DNA of 64,000 nucleotides from SYAC01 sp046048055 (GCA_046048055.1 JBJOGW010000028.1:10954-74953), one strand, 5' to 3'; positions 1-8,241 are shown, counted from the first letter of the stretch. Numbers and translations: made by a program. The notes: generated by a model from the letters alone, not told the origin.

Positions 1-117
1 CAGGCTGCCCAGGACCGAGCTCGCTCGCTCGATGGCGGGATCTCGCGGGCATCCGGTGTCGATGAACCGCCGCGAAGGCCGTAGGCCCCGCGACGTCACG
101 TGGCCAAGCGGGCCTGA
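1..117. other. Window start, no gene called
   Basis: A minus-strand ATG at 50-52 opens a frame (MPARSRHRASELG) that runs off the window and could start the next gene downstream of the ABC exporter. There is too little sequence to call it. Confidence 0.2.
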
Positions 118-1227
118 TCAGAAGTCGCGGCGCGCGAACACCAGGCAGCCAGCCAGGATCACCACCGCCTCAAAACCCAGCGAGGTGCCCACGATCCAGC
201 CCGCGCCACGGGATCGCCGCTCGCGATTCACGGCCTCGACCACATCGCGTTCACGGGCGTAGACGCTGCCAAAGGAGCTGTTTCGGCCCCGACGGCGACG
301 CGAGATCTCGTCATCCGAGGGCTCATCATCCTCGGTGGCGTCGGAGGCCACGCCACGAAGGTTGGCCGCGTCCACCAGCCATCGCTCCACGAGCGCCGCG
401 GTCTCCTCGGGCTTGGGAAGCACGGTCTTGAGCGTGAACAGGATCCGGTGGGCCGTTCGCAACGAGTCCAACGCCTCCTCGGCACGCTCCCTCGCCTCCT
501 GAAGGTCCGAGACGTCGGCCGCAGGGTCCTTTCGCACACGGCGATCCATGAAACGGTCGATCGCCGACATCTCCTCGATCCTGGCCACGCGGAACCCGTC
601 CACGATGGTCTCGCTGGTGTTCAGGGTGAAGAGCAGTCCCCACAGCAGCACGGTCAGCAGCAGTGCCGCGATGCCGCTGCGCGTGAGCGTGCCGATCAGG
701 GCACACGCCCCGAACAGGTACGAGTAGACGAGCGTGACCATGGGCACCGCCAGAAAGAGGCCGGGCTCCCACACGCCGCCACGCCACCCGATCACCACGA
801 AGCTGGCCAGGCAAAAGGCGAACAGCTGCATGGCCGTGAACAGCAGCCCGCCCACGAACCGGAACACGTAGAGCCTCCACCGGGCGATCGGCCGCGCCAG
901 CAGCGTCTCCACGGTGCCGCTGGAGACGAGCTCGGGGAACAGTCCCGCGCTGCTCACCAGTGCCAGCAGGCAGGCGAGCCACGACAGCCACACGCGCACG
1001 CCCAGCGTGTAGAAGGTGAGCTTGTAGAAGTCCTCGGGAGCCAGCACCGACGAATTGAGCAGCGGAATCTCGATGGTCCACCCCAGCAGCTGCAGGCCTC
1101 GCTCGTTGATGCCCACGGCGGCGAAGCACAGCACCACCAGGCCCGAGAGCGCCAGGCTGAGCCAGAACAGCCGCTTGCTCGAGAGCTCGCGGTAGGTGTC
1201 GACCAGGATGGCCGTGAGCGCCATCAT
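118..1227 (-). CDS. ABC-2 type transporter permease
   Basis: Integral membrane subunit of an ABC-2 type exporter, 369 residues, working with the ATPase encoded immediately upstream. About six hydrophobic segments are visible: one near residues 19-40, four clustered in the middle, and a last one at the C-terminus just before the terminal RRDF. Between segments five and six lies a long charged cytoplasmic stretch rich in Glu/Arg. The start was chosen at the second ATG of an ATGATG, because that ATG overlaps the stop of the ATPase gene (ATGA coupling). Upstream in-frame codons lie inside the ATPase gene. The substrate cannot be read from the sequence. Family known, role inferred. Confidence 0.85.
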   Translation of the reverse strand: MMALTAILVDTYRELSSKRLFWLSLALSGLVVLCFAAVGINERGLQLLGWTIEIPLLNSSVLAPEDFYKLTFYTLGVRVWLSWLACLLALVSSAGLFPELVSSGTVETLLARPIARWRLYVFRFVGGLLFTAMQLFAFCLASFVVIGWRGGVWEPGLFLAVPMVTLVYSYLFGACALIGTLTRSGIAALLLTVLLWGLLFTLNTSETIVDGFRVARIEEMSAIDRFMDRRVRKDPAADVSDLQEARERAEEALDSLRTAHRILFTLKTVLPKPEETAALVERWLVDAANLRGVASDATEDDEPSDDEISRRRRGRNSSFGSVYARERDVVEAVNRERRSRGAGWIVGTSLGFEAVVILAGCLVFARRDF

Positions 1228-2180
1228 GAGGCCGCCCCTGGAGGAAGCGGCTGGCCGGTGAGCGGATCGGTCACGGCCTTCATGAACAGGGCCTCCAGTC
1301 CCTGCCGCTCGGGCACCAGGCTCACGATGGTGGCACCCGCCCGGCGGGCCGCATCGATGGCCGGCTGGGCCGCAGCCGGGTCGAGCGATGGAATGTCGTG
1401 CACGCACAGAAGCGGGTCGCCCGGGTCCGTGGCGGTCATGCCGCTCTGGCCAGGCAGCGAGGGCGGCTCGTGGAACCACCGCACCGTGAGGCGTTGGCGT
1501 GCACCCTCGCGCTGCAGGTCCGACAGGCGGCCCTGGGTGACCACGCGCCCCTGCAGCAGGATGGCCACGCGGTCGCAGACCTGCTCGGCCTCGCTCAGCA
1601 GGTGGCTGTTCAGGAACACGGTGCGGCCTTCGCTGCGCATGGTGACCAGCAGGTCACGGATCTCCTTGCGGCCGACCGGGTCCACGCCATCCGTGGGCTC
1701 GTCCAGGAACACCAGCTGCGGATCGTTCACCAGAGCCGCGGCCAGTCCGGCACGCTGGCGCATGCCCTTGCTGAAGGAACTCACGCGGCGATCCTTCCAG
1801 GTGCCCAGGCCCACGCGGTCCAGCAGCTCGGCGGCTCGCTGGCGTCGCTGCGGGCGACGCACGCCGGACAGCGCTCCGCTGAACTCCACCGCCTGCCTCG
1901 CGGTCAGGTAGGGCGGGAGCCGATGCTGCTCGGGCAGGTACCCCACGCGAGCCAGGCTGGCCTTGTCGCCCACGGGCCTTCCCAGCAGCGTGCCGCGGGC
2001 CTCGGTGGGACGCACCACCGTGAGCAGGATCTTGACCAGCGTGCTCTTGCCCGCACCGTTGGGCCCCAGCAGTCCGAAGATCTCCCCGGCTTCCACGCGC
2101 AATGCCACCTCGCGCAGCGCGTGCACGCGGCCGCGATAGCTCTTTCGCACGCAGGCCAGGTCGATGGCCGCCTGGGACAT
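1224..2180 (-). CDS. ABC transporter ATP-binding protein
   Basis: ATPase of the ABC-2 exporter, 318 residues. Walker A GPNGAGKS lies near residue 39, the signature region SFSKGMRQR is of the CcmA/NatA subclass, and Walker B reads LVFLDEP, followed by an H-loop in LNSHLL. A C-terminal extension of about 90 residues after the NBD resembles that of drug or Na+ exporter ATPases. The start is the ATG giving MSQAAIDL, because a TAGACT -10 element (2188-2193) lies only 7 nt upstream of it. An upstream in-frame ATG at 2210 would lie before this promoter. The gene leads a two-gene operon with the permease. Confidence 0.88.
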   Translation of the reverse strand: MSQAAIDLACVRKSYRGRVHALREVALRVEAGEIFGLLGPNGAGKSTLVKILLTVVRPTEARGTLLGRPVGDKASLARVGYLPEQHRLPPYLTARQAVEFSGALSGVRRPQRRQRAAELLDRVGLGTWKDRRVSSFSKGMRQRAGLAAALVNDPQLVFLDEPTDGVDPVGRKEIRDLLVTMRSEGRTVFLNSHLLSEAEQVCDRVAILLQGRVVTQGRLSDLQREGARQRLTVRWFHEPPSLPGQSGMTATDPGDPLLCVHDIPSLDPAAAQPAIDAARRAGATIVSLVPERQGLEALFMKAVTDPLTGQPLPPGAAS

Positions 2181-2240
2181 GGGCCACAGTCTATGAGTGA
2201 CGCGCGGCATGCCATGCCCAAGCGACCTCTCCCCGAGTGG

Positions 2241-2888
2241 TCAGGGGCCAATCGACTGGACCTGCACGAGCGCCTCGTCGAGCCAGACGCTGACCAGCGG
2301 GAAACGCGAGTCCACCTGCACCGCCCATGAGCCCGTCGCATCGGCGAAGTCCGCATCTCGGATGCCATGCTCGGCCGCCTCGAGGGCCACCTGCGAGACG
2401 CAACCAGTGCGGAGCATCTGCCAGCCGTTACCGCCGTCCCAGGAGCGATCCAGCCGGGCCTGGTCCAGGAACAGGTCCGCACGAACGCGGTATCGGGCCA
2501 CGACGCCGGACTTGATGCCTGGCTGCGGCGCCGGCCAGAGCTCAGGATCCCGAACATGCAGTTGCCGCAGTTCACGCTCGTCAACCGGCTTTCGCGCCGG
2601 TTCTGGCTCGAAGAAGAGCGGCGCACCCATGGGTGGCGTGACCCGGTACAGCGTGCGACCTCCGGCGATCGGAATCAGCCGGTCGATCGGGTAGCCGTGA
2701 TCCGTGTACCCGTCGGGCACGATCCTGAACTCGTGTGGGCGGATCTCGATGCTCGGCTTGAACGCCACGAAGCGGTACCGCTGCAGCGAACCGTCCGGGA
2801 GTTGCCGCTCCACCTCAAGTTGCGTGCAGCCCGTGACCGCAGCCGACAACGCCACCGCCGCCATCCATGCAAGACATCCCTGTCGCAT
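2241..2888 (-). CDS. Hypothetical lipoprotein
   Basis: Predicted lipoprotein of 215 residues with a short N-terminal hydrophobic stretch ending in a lipobox-like VTGC near residue 21, so probably anchored by lipid after export. The rest is hydrophilic and beta-rich, with no motif I recognise. The start is supported by a strong Shine-Dalgarno GGGAGGAAG about 6 nt upstream, unlike many neighbours that look leaderless. The gene is transcribed away from the UbiD gene. Function unknown. Confidence 0.7.
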   Translation of the reverse strand: MRQGCLAWMAAVALSAAVTGCTQLEVERQLPDGSLQRYRFVAFKPSIEIRPHEFRIVPDGYTDHGYPIDRLIPIAGGRTLYRVTPPMGAPLFFEPEPARKPVDERELRQLHVRDPELWPAPQPGIKSGVVARYRVRADLFLDQARLDRSWDGGNGWQMLRTGCVSQVALEAAEHGIRDADFADATGSWAVQVDSRFPLVSVWLDEALVQVQSIGP

Positions 2889-2978
2889 GCGTCTTCCTCC
2901 CTGTTGAGTCCGTGATGTGGGGCGGGGAACGATCCCGCCAAGGAATGGATCATGACGGCTACCGCGGGCCGATCAGGT

Positions 2979-2994
2979 GGGCGGTGCCCTTTTT
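2979..2994 (+). terminator. Weak terminator/attenuator-like hairpin in the UbiD leader
   Basis: A GGGC-GGT-GCCC hairpin is followed directly by TTTTT, about 105 nt before the UbiD start. A second hairpin with a GGCGGG/CCCGCC stem lies just upstream (2921-2939). The stem is only 4 bp, so this is weak. It could be an attenuator in the UbiD leader or a chance match. Confidence 0.2.
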
Positions 2995-3097
2995 CCAGCG
3001 AAATCCTGCAAATCGCCGCGTGACCTCGCGGCCACCCCCGGGCTTCGCGCCGTGGCCGGTTGCCGCAATCGCCCGGGTGACATTCAATCCACCCCTC

Positions 3098-5146
3098 ATG
3101 GCCTCCCACGCCACCCTTGCCGACTTCGTGCGCGCGCTCGATGCCGCAGGCGAACTGGTGCGCGTGCGCGAGCCGGTCTCGCCGCTGCTGGTGCCTGGCT
3201 GCCTGGCGGAGCGGCAGTCGCGCAGCCGCGCGGCGCACGCCTCGCCCTCGGCCGCGTCGTTCGATCCGGCCCACGCGCACCTGGGTGGGCGGGCCCTGCT
3301 CTTCGAGCAGGTCGAGGGGTGCGACTTTCCGCTGGCCATGAACCTGTTCGGCAGCGCCCGGCGCATGGAGATGGCGCTGGGCGTGCACGACCATCCGCGC
3401 GGCCTGGAGCACGTGGCGGACCGCATCGCCAGCCTGACCAGGCCGGTGCCGCCGCGCTCGCTCGGCGAGATGCTCGCCAAGGCCCGTGAATTCATGCCCC
3501 TGCTGCGCATCGGCCCGCGCCGCGTTCGGCGCGGCCGCTGCCAGGAGGTGGTGAAGCTGACCCGTCTCGGCCAGGTGGACCTGCGCCGGCTGCCGATCAT
3601 CAAGTGCTGGCCCATGGATGGCGATCCGGCCGCGGTGGGCTACCCCATGAACGCCGAGCAGGCCGGCACCGCGGCAGGACAGGGCCGCTACATCACGCTG
3701 GCCGGCATGCACACCATCCATGCCGAGGACCGCGACGCGGTCAAGCCCGCCAGCCACAACATCGGCATGTACCGCAGCCAGTTGCTCGGGCCCACCACCC
3801 TGGCCATGCACTGGCACCTGCATCATGATGGTGCCGCCCATTGGCGCAGCTGGAAGAGGCTGGGCCAGCGCATGCCGATCGCCATCTGTCTGGGCGGCGA
3901 GAGCGTGATGACCTACGGCGCCACCGCCCCGCTGCCGCCGGGCATCAGCGAGCTGCTCATGTGCGGATTCCTCAACGGCCGAGGCATTCCGATGATTCCC
4001 GCCCGGACCGTTCCGCTGCGGGTGCCTGCCAACAGCGAGATCGTGATCGAGGGCTGGGTCAGCACCGACGGCGGCATGCCGGACTGGGAGCCGCAGCGCG
4101 GCGAGCCGCTGGGTCCCGGGGCCGTGTTCGAGGGACCCTTCGGCGACCACACCGGCTTCTATTCGCTGCCAGATCGCTATCCGGTGGTCGAGGTCACCGC
4201 CATCACGCACGCCCGCGACGCCATCTACCCCGCCACCATCGTGGGCCTGCCGCCGCAGGAGGACTACTGGCTGGGCAAGGCCACGGAGCGCATCTTCCTG
4301 CCCCTGCTCAGGACCATCGTGCACGACGTGGACGACTACCACCTTCCGCGCTTCGGCTGCTTTCACAACGCGGCCTTCGTGCGCATCCGCAAGAGCTACG
4401 CCTTCCAGGGCCGCCGGCTCATGAGCAGCATCTGGGGTGCCGGACAGATGGCCTGGACCAAGATGATCGTGGTGGTCGATGGCCAGGTGCCCGTGCACCA
4501 GGAGGAGCGGGTGCTGGAACATGCGTTCCGACACTGCGACTTCGTGCGCGACGTGGAACTGGTCCATGGGCCGCTCGACATCCTGGACCACTCCGCACCG
4601 GGACTGGGCGCCGGCACCAAGATGGGCATCGATGCCACGCGCAAGCAGGCTGGCGAGGAGGCCTTCGGGATGGCCCTGGGTGATCCACGCCTGCCGCCAC
4701 CCGCGGAAGTGGAGTCGTTCCTGGCCAGGGCCGGCGCCGTGCTTCCTGGCGTCGCCGCGCCGGCGTGGGGTCACGGCCGCTGCGTGTTCGTGGCGGCGGA
4801 GAAGCGGCACCCGCTGGATGGCGCCAAGGCCATCACCGTGGCGTGGAGCCTGCTGCCCGACGACCCCGGCGTGGCCGACTTCATGATCGTGGTGGACCAG
4901 GGCACCGACCTGCGGGATTGGGAACGCGTGCTGTTCCTGATGGCAGCCAACGCCGATCTCGGCCGGGACCTGCATCGCAACGGTCGCCGCGTGGCGATCG
5001 ACGCCACACGCAAGATGCCCGGCGATGCGCGCGGCGGACTCGGCGTGCGACGCTACCCGCCACTGGTGGGATTCGATGCCCCGACCGTGGCGACCGCGGA
5101 ACGCGTCGAGCGGTCCAGCGGCATCGTGGTGGATCCGCAGGCATGA
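3098..5146 (+). CDS. ubiD: UbiD family decarboxylase (quinone biosynthesis)
   Basis: UbiD-type (de)carboxylase of 682 residues. The family uses prenylated FMN to decarboxylate aromatic acids, for example in ubiquinone synthesis or in the futalosine route to menaquinone. Typical family blocks are visible: NIGMYRSQLLGP, GPFGDHTGFYS, and IVGLPPQEDYWLGKA, the last two characteristic of the long menaquinone-type branch. It is longer than E. coli UbiD (about 500) and closer to the long form (about 600), with extra sequence at the C-terminus. The start at MASHATLADFV is chosen because homology-like sequence begins there. It overlaps the next gene by ATGA, and the partner UbiX is not in the window. 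The quinone role is inferred, supported by nuoC two genes downstream. Confidence 0.88.
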   Translation: MASHATLADFVRALDAAGELVRVREPVSPLLVPGCLAERQSRSRAAHASPSAASFDPAHAHLGGRALLFEQVEGCDFPLAMNLFGSARRMEMALGVHDHPRGLEHVADRIASLTRPVPPRSLGEMLAKAREFMPLLRIGPRRVRRGRCQEVVKLTRLGQVDLRRLPIIKCWPMDGDPAAVGYPMNAEQAGTAAGQGRYITLAGMHTIHAEDRDAVKPASHNIGMYRSQLLGPTTLAMHWHLHHDGAAHWRSWKRLGQRMPIAICLGGESVMTYGATAPLPPGISELLMCGFLNGRGIPMIPARTVPLRVPANSEIVIEGWVSTDGGMPDWEPQRGEPLGPGAVFEGPFGDHTGFYSLPDRYPVVEVTAITHARDAIYPATIVGLPPQEDYWLGKATERIFLPLLRTIVHDVDDYHLPRFGCFHNAAFVRIRKSYAFQGRRLMSSIWGAGQMAWTKMIVVVDGQVPVHQEERVLEHAFRHCDFVRDVELVHGPLDILDHSAPGLGAGTKMGIDATRKQAGEEAFGMALGDPRLPPPAEVESFLARAGAVLPGVAAPAWGHGRCVFVAAEKRHPLDGAKAITVAWSLLPDDPGVADFMIVVDQGTDLRDWERVLFLMAANADLGRDLHRNGRRVAIDATRKMPGDARGGLGVRRYPPLVGFDAPTVATAERVERSSGIVVDPQA

Positions 5147-5790
5147 TCCACGGACAGCCGCCCCGCCCACCGCTGCCCGCGGCGATCGGGGTGCCGCTGG
5201 CCGTGGGCGCGCTCATGGTGGCCATCTTCGCCGTGTTCCACCAGATCACGCGCGGACTGGTGGGGGGATTCGGAAGTCCGTGGACCTCGGTGGCGCTGGC
5301 ATGCGTGGGCACCGCGACCGGCGGACTGATGCTGCTTCCATTGCTGCCGGTGCTGCGCTTGCCCTGGTGGTGGTGGGCACGCGGACTGCCCCTGCAGCGG
5401 AAGGCTGGTGGACGGTGCCCGGACTGCGGCTACCACGGCGTGCCCGAACCCTGCGCCGAGTGTGGTGGCGATGGGAGGGTGGCCGTCATGGAACTGCTCT
5501 CGTGGCGCTCGGCGATCCTGTTCACCCTGCTGCTGCTGGCGGCGATGGCCGCAGGCGTGCTGTCGGCCGAGACGCGCGTGCGTGCCGACGAGCGGGACTT
5601 TGTCGCCGAGGTAAACCGCCTCACCGCGGGTGGTCATCTTCGGCCGCATGCCCGGGCGCGCGCGTCGCCGTGCGCCTTTGCCACGCTCCAGTACGACCCC
5701 GCCGAGGGCTTCCTGGCGCCACCACCCTTCGACACGCCGCGCATCCCGGGATGGCGGGGCACCCGGCGGCAGGTGCCCGAGACACCATGA
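5143..5790 (+). CDS. Membrane protein with central zinc ribbon
   Basis: Hypothetical protein of 215 residues, translationally coupled to the UbiD gene (ATGA overlap). Hydrophobic segments lie near residues 14-34, 48-75 and 121-142. Between the second and third is a four-cysteine cluster (C92, C95, C104, C107; CPDC and CAEC) that looks like a zinc ribbon or rubredoxin-like knuckle. The C-terminal 70 residues are hydrophilic and Pro/Arg-rich. Position between UbiD and NuoC suggests a link to quinone metabolism, but nothing in the protein shows this. Family not recognised. Confidence 0.7.
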   Translation: MIHGQPPRPPLPAAIGVPLAVGALMVAIFAVFHQITRGLVGGFGSPWTSVALACVGTATGGLMLLPLLPVLRLPWWWWARGLPLQRKAGGRCPDCGYHGVPEPCAECGGDGRVAVMELLSWRSAILFTLLLLAAMAAGVLSAETRVRADERDFVAEVNRLTAGGHLRPHARARASPCAFATLQYDPAEGFLAPPPFDTPRIPGWRGTRRQVPETP

Positions 5791-5823
5791 ATGGTGCGGC
5801 AGCGGTGCTACCATTCGCCTCCT

Positions 5824-6375
5824 ATGGCACCCACGCTGGACCACCCCACGCTGCCGCTGGTCAAGGAGCGATTCGCCGACGTGAAGTTCATGGCCACGGA
5901 GTTCCGCGGCCAGACCACGCTGGTGGTGCCCGCCGAGCGCCTGCACGACGTGGCCCGCTTCCTGCGCGACGATCCTCGGTGCGACTACAACTTTCTCAGC
6001 GACGTGACCGCGGCCGACTACCTGGACTATCCGGCCCCGCAACCCGGTCGCTTCGCGGTGCTGTGGATGCTGCTCAGCCATGCGCATGAGCGTCGTCTGC
6101 GGCTGAAGGTGTTCCTGAACCCCACCATCGACACCACCGGCATCGATCCGGATCCCGCCCTGGTGGTGGACAGCGTGACCGACCTGTGGCCCGGTGCCGA
6201 GTGGATGGAGCGCGAGGTGTACGACATGTACGGCATCCGCTTCCGCAACCACCCAGACCTGCGTCGGATCCTGACCTGGAAGGACTTTCCGGCCCACCCG
6301 CTTCGCAAGGACTACCCGCTGCGGGGTCGCGGCGAACGCGAGCACTACCAGAAGCTGGCGCGCGACTCGGCGTGA
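5824..6375 (+). CDS. nuoC: NADH-quinone oxidoreductase subunit C
   Basis: NuoC, the 30-kDa peripheral-arm subunit of respiratory complex I, 183 residues. The diagnostic C-terminal block is present: EREVYDMYGIRF, then HPDLRRIL, then HPLRKDYPLRG. The start at MAPTLDHP is set by the -10 hexamer TACCAT at 5809-5814, 9 nt before the ATG. No other nuo genes are in the window, so the gene is separated from any nuo operon. It is a stand-alone NuoC, not the NuoCD fusion. Its placement after a UbiD decarboxylase is suggestive of co-regulation of quinone synthesis and quinone reduction. Confidence 0.93.
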   Translation: MAPTLDHPTLPLVKERFADVKFMATEFRGQTTLVVPAERLHDVARFLRDDPRCDYNFLSDVTAADYLDYPAPQPGRFAVLWMLLSHAHERRLRLKVFLNPTIDTTGIDPDPALVVDSVTDLWPGAEWMEREVYDMYGIRFRNHPDLRRILTWKDFPAHPLRKDYPLRGRGEREHYQKLARDSA

Positions 6376-6494
6376 GGTCTTCAGAAGTCCCGGTGGGCTG
6401 GGGAATCGGAGTGGCCGAAATGGCGCCGTAAACGGGGCTGCCGCCAGGCCATGGGCCATGCAACACGAAAATCCAGACTTTGCATGATGGTTCA

Positions 6495-6676
6495 CGCCAC
6501 CCGTTTGCGTTTAGCCAGATGAAGGACACGAGGTGGCCGCGGGAACCGGCCCCTCACCAATCGCTTGATGCCACGGGAACCGGCATCCAAGCAACGCATG
6601 GCCGAAGGACGGGAACCCTTCGACCGGCAACCAGCAACGCAACCGGCTTCTCACGAGGCCGGTTGCGTGGTTTTTG
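6495..6676 (+). ncRNA. Candidate small RNA: three tandem hairpins with identical loops, then terminator
   Basis: This fills most of the 337-nt gap between nuoC and the next gene. Three consecutive hairpins present nearly the same loop. HP1 is 6530-6555: stem GAGG(bulged T)GGCC with GGCCCCTC, loop GCGGGAACC. HP2 is 6567-6587: stem GATGCC/GGCATC, loop ACGGGAACC. HP3 is 6603-6622: stem CGAAGG/CCTTCG, loop ACGGGAAC. The stems differ in sequence yet all pair, so the loop looks like the conserved unit. A strong terminator follows. A CATGAT -10-like element at 6483-6488 would give a start near 6495. Loops carrying GGA recall CsrA-sequestering RNAs, but that is inference. It could instead be the 3' UTR of nuoC. 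Confidence 0.5.
6637..6675 (+). terminator. Rho-independent terminator
   Basis: Perfect 11-bp stem (6637-6647 with 6658-6668, ACGCAACCGGC paired with GCCGGTTGCGT), 10-nt loop, then GG and TTTTT at 6671-6675. The T tract is on the + strand only, so it ends the candidate RNA and/or the nuoC transcript. Confidence 0.8.
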
Positions 6677-6712
6677 GGTCACGCTGTGCGCGACGTGCCG
6701 CAGGAAGCGCGA

Positions 6713-7300
6713 TCAGGGCTTCCGAGACATCGATCCTTCAAAACTCAGGTCGTCCGGATCGAAGGTCCGGTTCGGACCGGCGGTGCGCAGAGTCCAGTCC
6801 CACGAAGCCGATCCCTGCTTGAGCGTGTACTCGAGCGGCGTGCCCCATCCGTCGTTCAGGATGGCGGCGGGCAGGCTCAAGTCACCCAACGCGGCGGGCG
6901 GCTGCCCATTCTGGCGCTCGTACTTCTCCACGGCGCGACTGATCTGCATCATGTGGTCGAAGGTCTCGATCGCTGGCGTGCCACCCGCCAGGGCGAACGT
7001 CATGGCGCCCATCAACGTCACGCCACCCACCGCCGCCACCACGAAGGCCGGCAGCAGCAGCATGGCCACCAGGCATCCGCTGCAACTGCCCAGCAACCCG
7101 ATCACCACGCCCGCCACGGCGAAGCCCCGTGGAGGCCGGCCAAGCGCCACCAGGCTCAGGATCAGTCCCACCGGGCACAGCAGCCCACCGAACAGGACGC
7201 CCACCACCGAGGTGATGAAGCCCGCAAGACCCAGCGAGTTGGTGGGCTGCGTTGCGGCGTGGGCTTGCACGAACACCGGCTCCTGCGGCATCTGGCTCAT
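6713..7300 (-). CDS. DUF4190-type membrane protein with pseudopilin-like C-terminal domain
   Basis: Membrane protein of 195 residues. The N-terminal half carries hydrophobic segments rich in Gly (around residues 21-45, 57-75 and 85-105), including a small-residue pattern typical of DUF4190. The C-terminal half (about 115-195) has a pattern seen in type II secretion GspG-like domains: an aromatic/hydrophobic helix, then DGWGTPLEY, a common pseudopilin signature. The start is MSQMPQEP because TAGCAT (7308-7313) lies 7 nt upstream of this ATG. The ATG at 7309 overlaps that hexamer. Function unknown. Confidence 0.7.
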   Translation of the reverse strand: MSQMPQEPVFVQAHAATQPTNSLGLAGFITSVVGVLFGGLLCPVGLILSLVALGRPPRGFAVAGVVIGLLGSCSGCLVAMLLLPAFVVAAVGGVTLMGAMTFALAGGTPAIETFDHMMQISRAVEKYERQNGQPPAALGDLSLPAAILNDGWGTPLEYTLKQGSASWDWTLRTAGPNRTFDPDDLSFEGSMSRKP

Positions 7301-7341
7301 GCGGCGCATGCTAACTTGACCGTCTCCAGAGGAGTCGCCGC

Positions 7342-7407
7342 ATGCGCGTCACGAGTCCCGCAGTCGGCCCGGTGGAACGTGACGTGGCCGCCGCGATCCG
7401 GCGCTGA
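7342..7407 (+). CDS. Tiny upstream ORF (21 aa) before the nuclease gene
   Basis: A 21-codon ORF with an excellent Shine-Dalgarno (AGAGGAG, 7328-7334) about 7 nt before its ATG, preceded by a possible -10 TAACTT at 7312-7317. It ends in TGA, and three bases later the nuclease ATG begins in the same frame. The nuclease gene has no clear ribosome site of its own, so the short ORF probably drives its translation by reinitiation. Alternatively it is the remnant of a longer N-terminus interrupted by TGA. Too short to judge by composition. Confidence 0.4.
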   Translation: MRVTSPAVGPVERDVAAAIRR

Positions 7408-7410
7408 GTC

Positions 7411-8241
7411 ATGGAATCCACCGTTCACCGTGAACTCAAGACGGCCGCCGCGGCATGGTTGCAGGCTGATGGAGCCGCCGGCGTGGCCCACGAGGTGACC
7501 ACACCCATCCCGCTGTGGAGGGCGGATGTGGCGGGCTGGATGGTCGGTGCCCCAAGGGGCGTGGAACGGCTTTCAAGGGCGGATGCGCAGCGCATGCGGC
7601 ATCCACCGGCCGCCGACGCGCTGCCCTGGCCGGGCACCGATCCCGTGCACGAACTGCTTCGACAGGCCGGGGCCACCAACCTCTTTCAGCAGCCCGATCT
7701 TCGGCCCGATGCGGCCACGGTTCGACGGGTGGCTGCCCGGGTGCACACGGTGATCGTGGAGTGCAAGGCCAGCCGAGCCGACTTCCTGAGTGACCGCGCC
7801 GACCTGGACCGTTCGACGGCGAGCCATCAACGCCTGCGCGAGCGCCGCGACACCATGCGGGAACATCTGGTGCCCCGGTGGGAGCCGCACCTGCGTCGCC
7901 ACGGCGAGACGCTGTTCGAGCAGACCGACGGCTGGGACTACGAACGGTCGCGCCTGGCCAGCGTGCGTGCAGCCGAACGCGATGAGCGACTGGCACGGCG
8001 CACGCTGCGACAAGGCGTGAAGTTCGACCGCCTGGCCCGATGGAGACTGGCCGACTGGCTGCTGCTCTGCTGCCCCGGCGGGCTGATCCGGCCGATCGAG
8101 GTCCCGCCAGGCTGGGGACTGCTGGAGGTGACCCGCGGCGCGGTGCGGCTGCGCGTGATGCCCAGCTCGCTGCAGTCACCACCCCCGCGACGATGGCGGC
8201 TGGTCATGGGCGTGCGGCGGGCCGCTCGCATCGCGCCGTAG
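7411..8241 (+). CDS. MmcB-like PD-(D/E)XK nuclease family protein
   Basis: Protein of 276 residues resembling the MmcB DNA-repair family of restriction-endonuclease-fold proteins. Visible core: RADVAGW around D39, then VIVECKASRADFLSDR, where E117 and K119 form the E-x-K of a PD-(D/E)XK site, and a C-terminal GWGLLEVTRGAVRLRV block like the end of MmcB. It is longer than typical MmcB (about 150 residues), with an insertion between the catalytic Asp and the E-x-K strand and another before the last strand. Role in DNA processing is inferred from the fold. The start is the ATG three bases after the upstream ORF stop. Confidence 0.6.
   Translation: MESTVHRELKTAAAAWLQADGAAGVAHEVTTPIPLWRADVAGWMVGAPRGVERLSRADAQRMRHPPAADALPWPGTDPVHELLRQAGATNLFQQPDLRPDAATVRRVAARVHTVIVECKASRADFLSDRADLDRSTASHQRLRERRDTMREHLVPRWEPHLRRHGETLFEQTDGWDYERSRLASVRAAERDERLARRTLRQGVKFDRLARWRLADWLLLCCPGGLIRPIEVPPGWGLLEVTRGAVRLRVMPSSLQSPPPRRWRLVMGVRRAARIAP

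Noticed and set aside
2675..5170. An 831-codon minus-strand frame opposite the UbiD gene
   Set aside because: Shadow of UbiD. The lipoprotein at 2241-2888 in another frame has a signal peptide and ribosome site.
6541..6618. Repeated GGGAACC units at 34-36 nt spacing as a CRISPR array
   Set aside because: The repeats are only 8-10 nt, and the flanking bases form hairpin stems rather than unique spacers. No cas genes are present.
6450..6680. SRP RNA, 6S RNA or tmRNA in the nuoC-DUF4190 gap
   Set aside because: No SRP GGAAG core, no tmRNA T-arm or tag frame, and no 6S central-bubble architecture could be found. The three small hairpins do not fit these.
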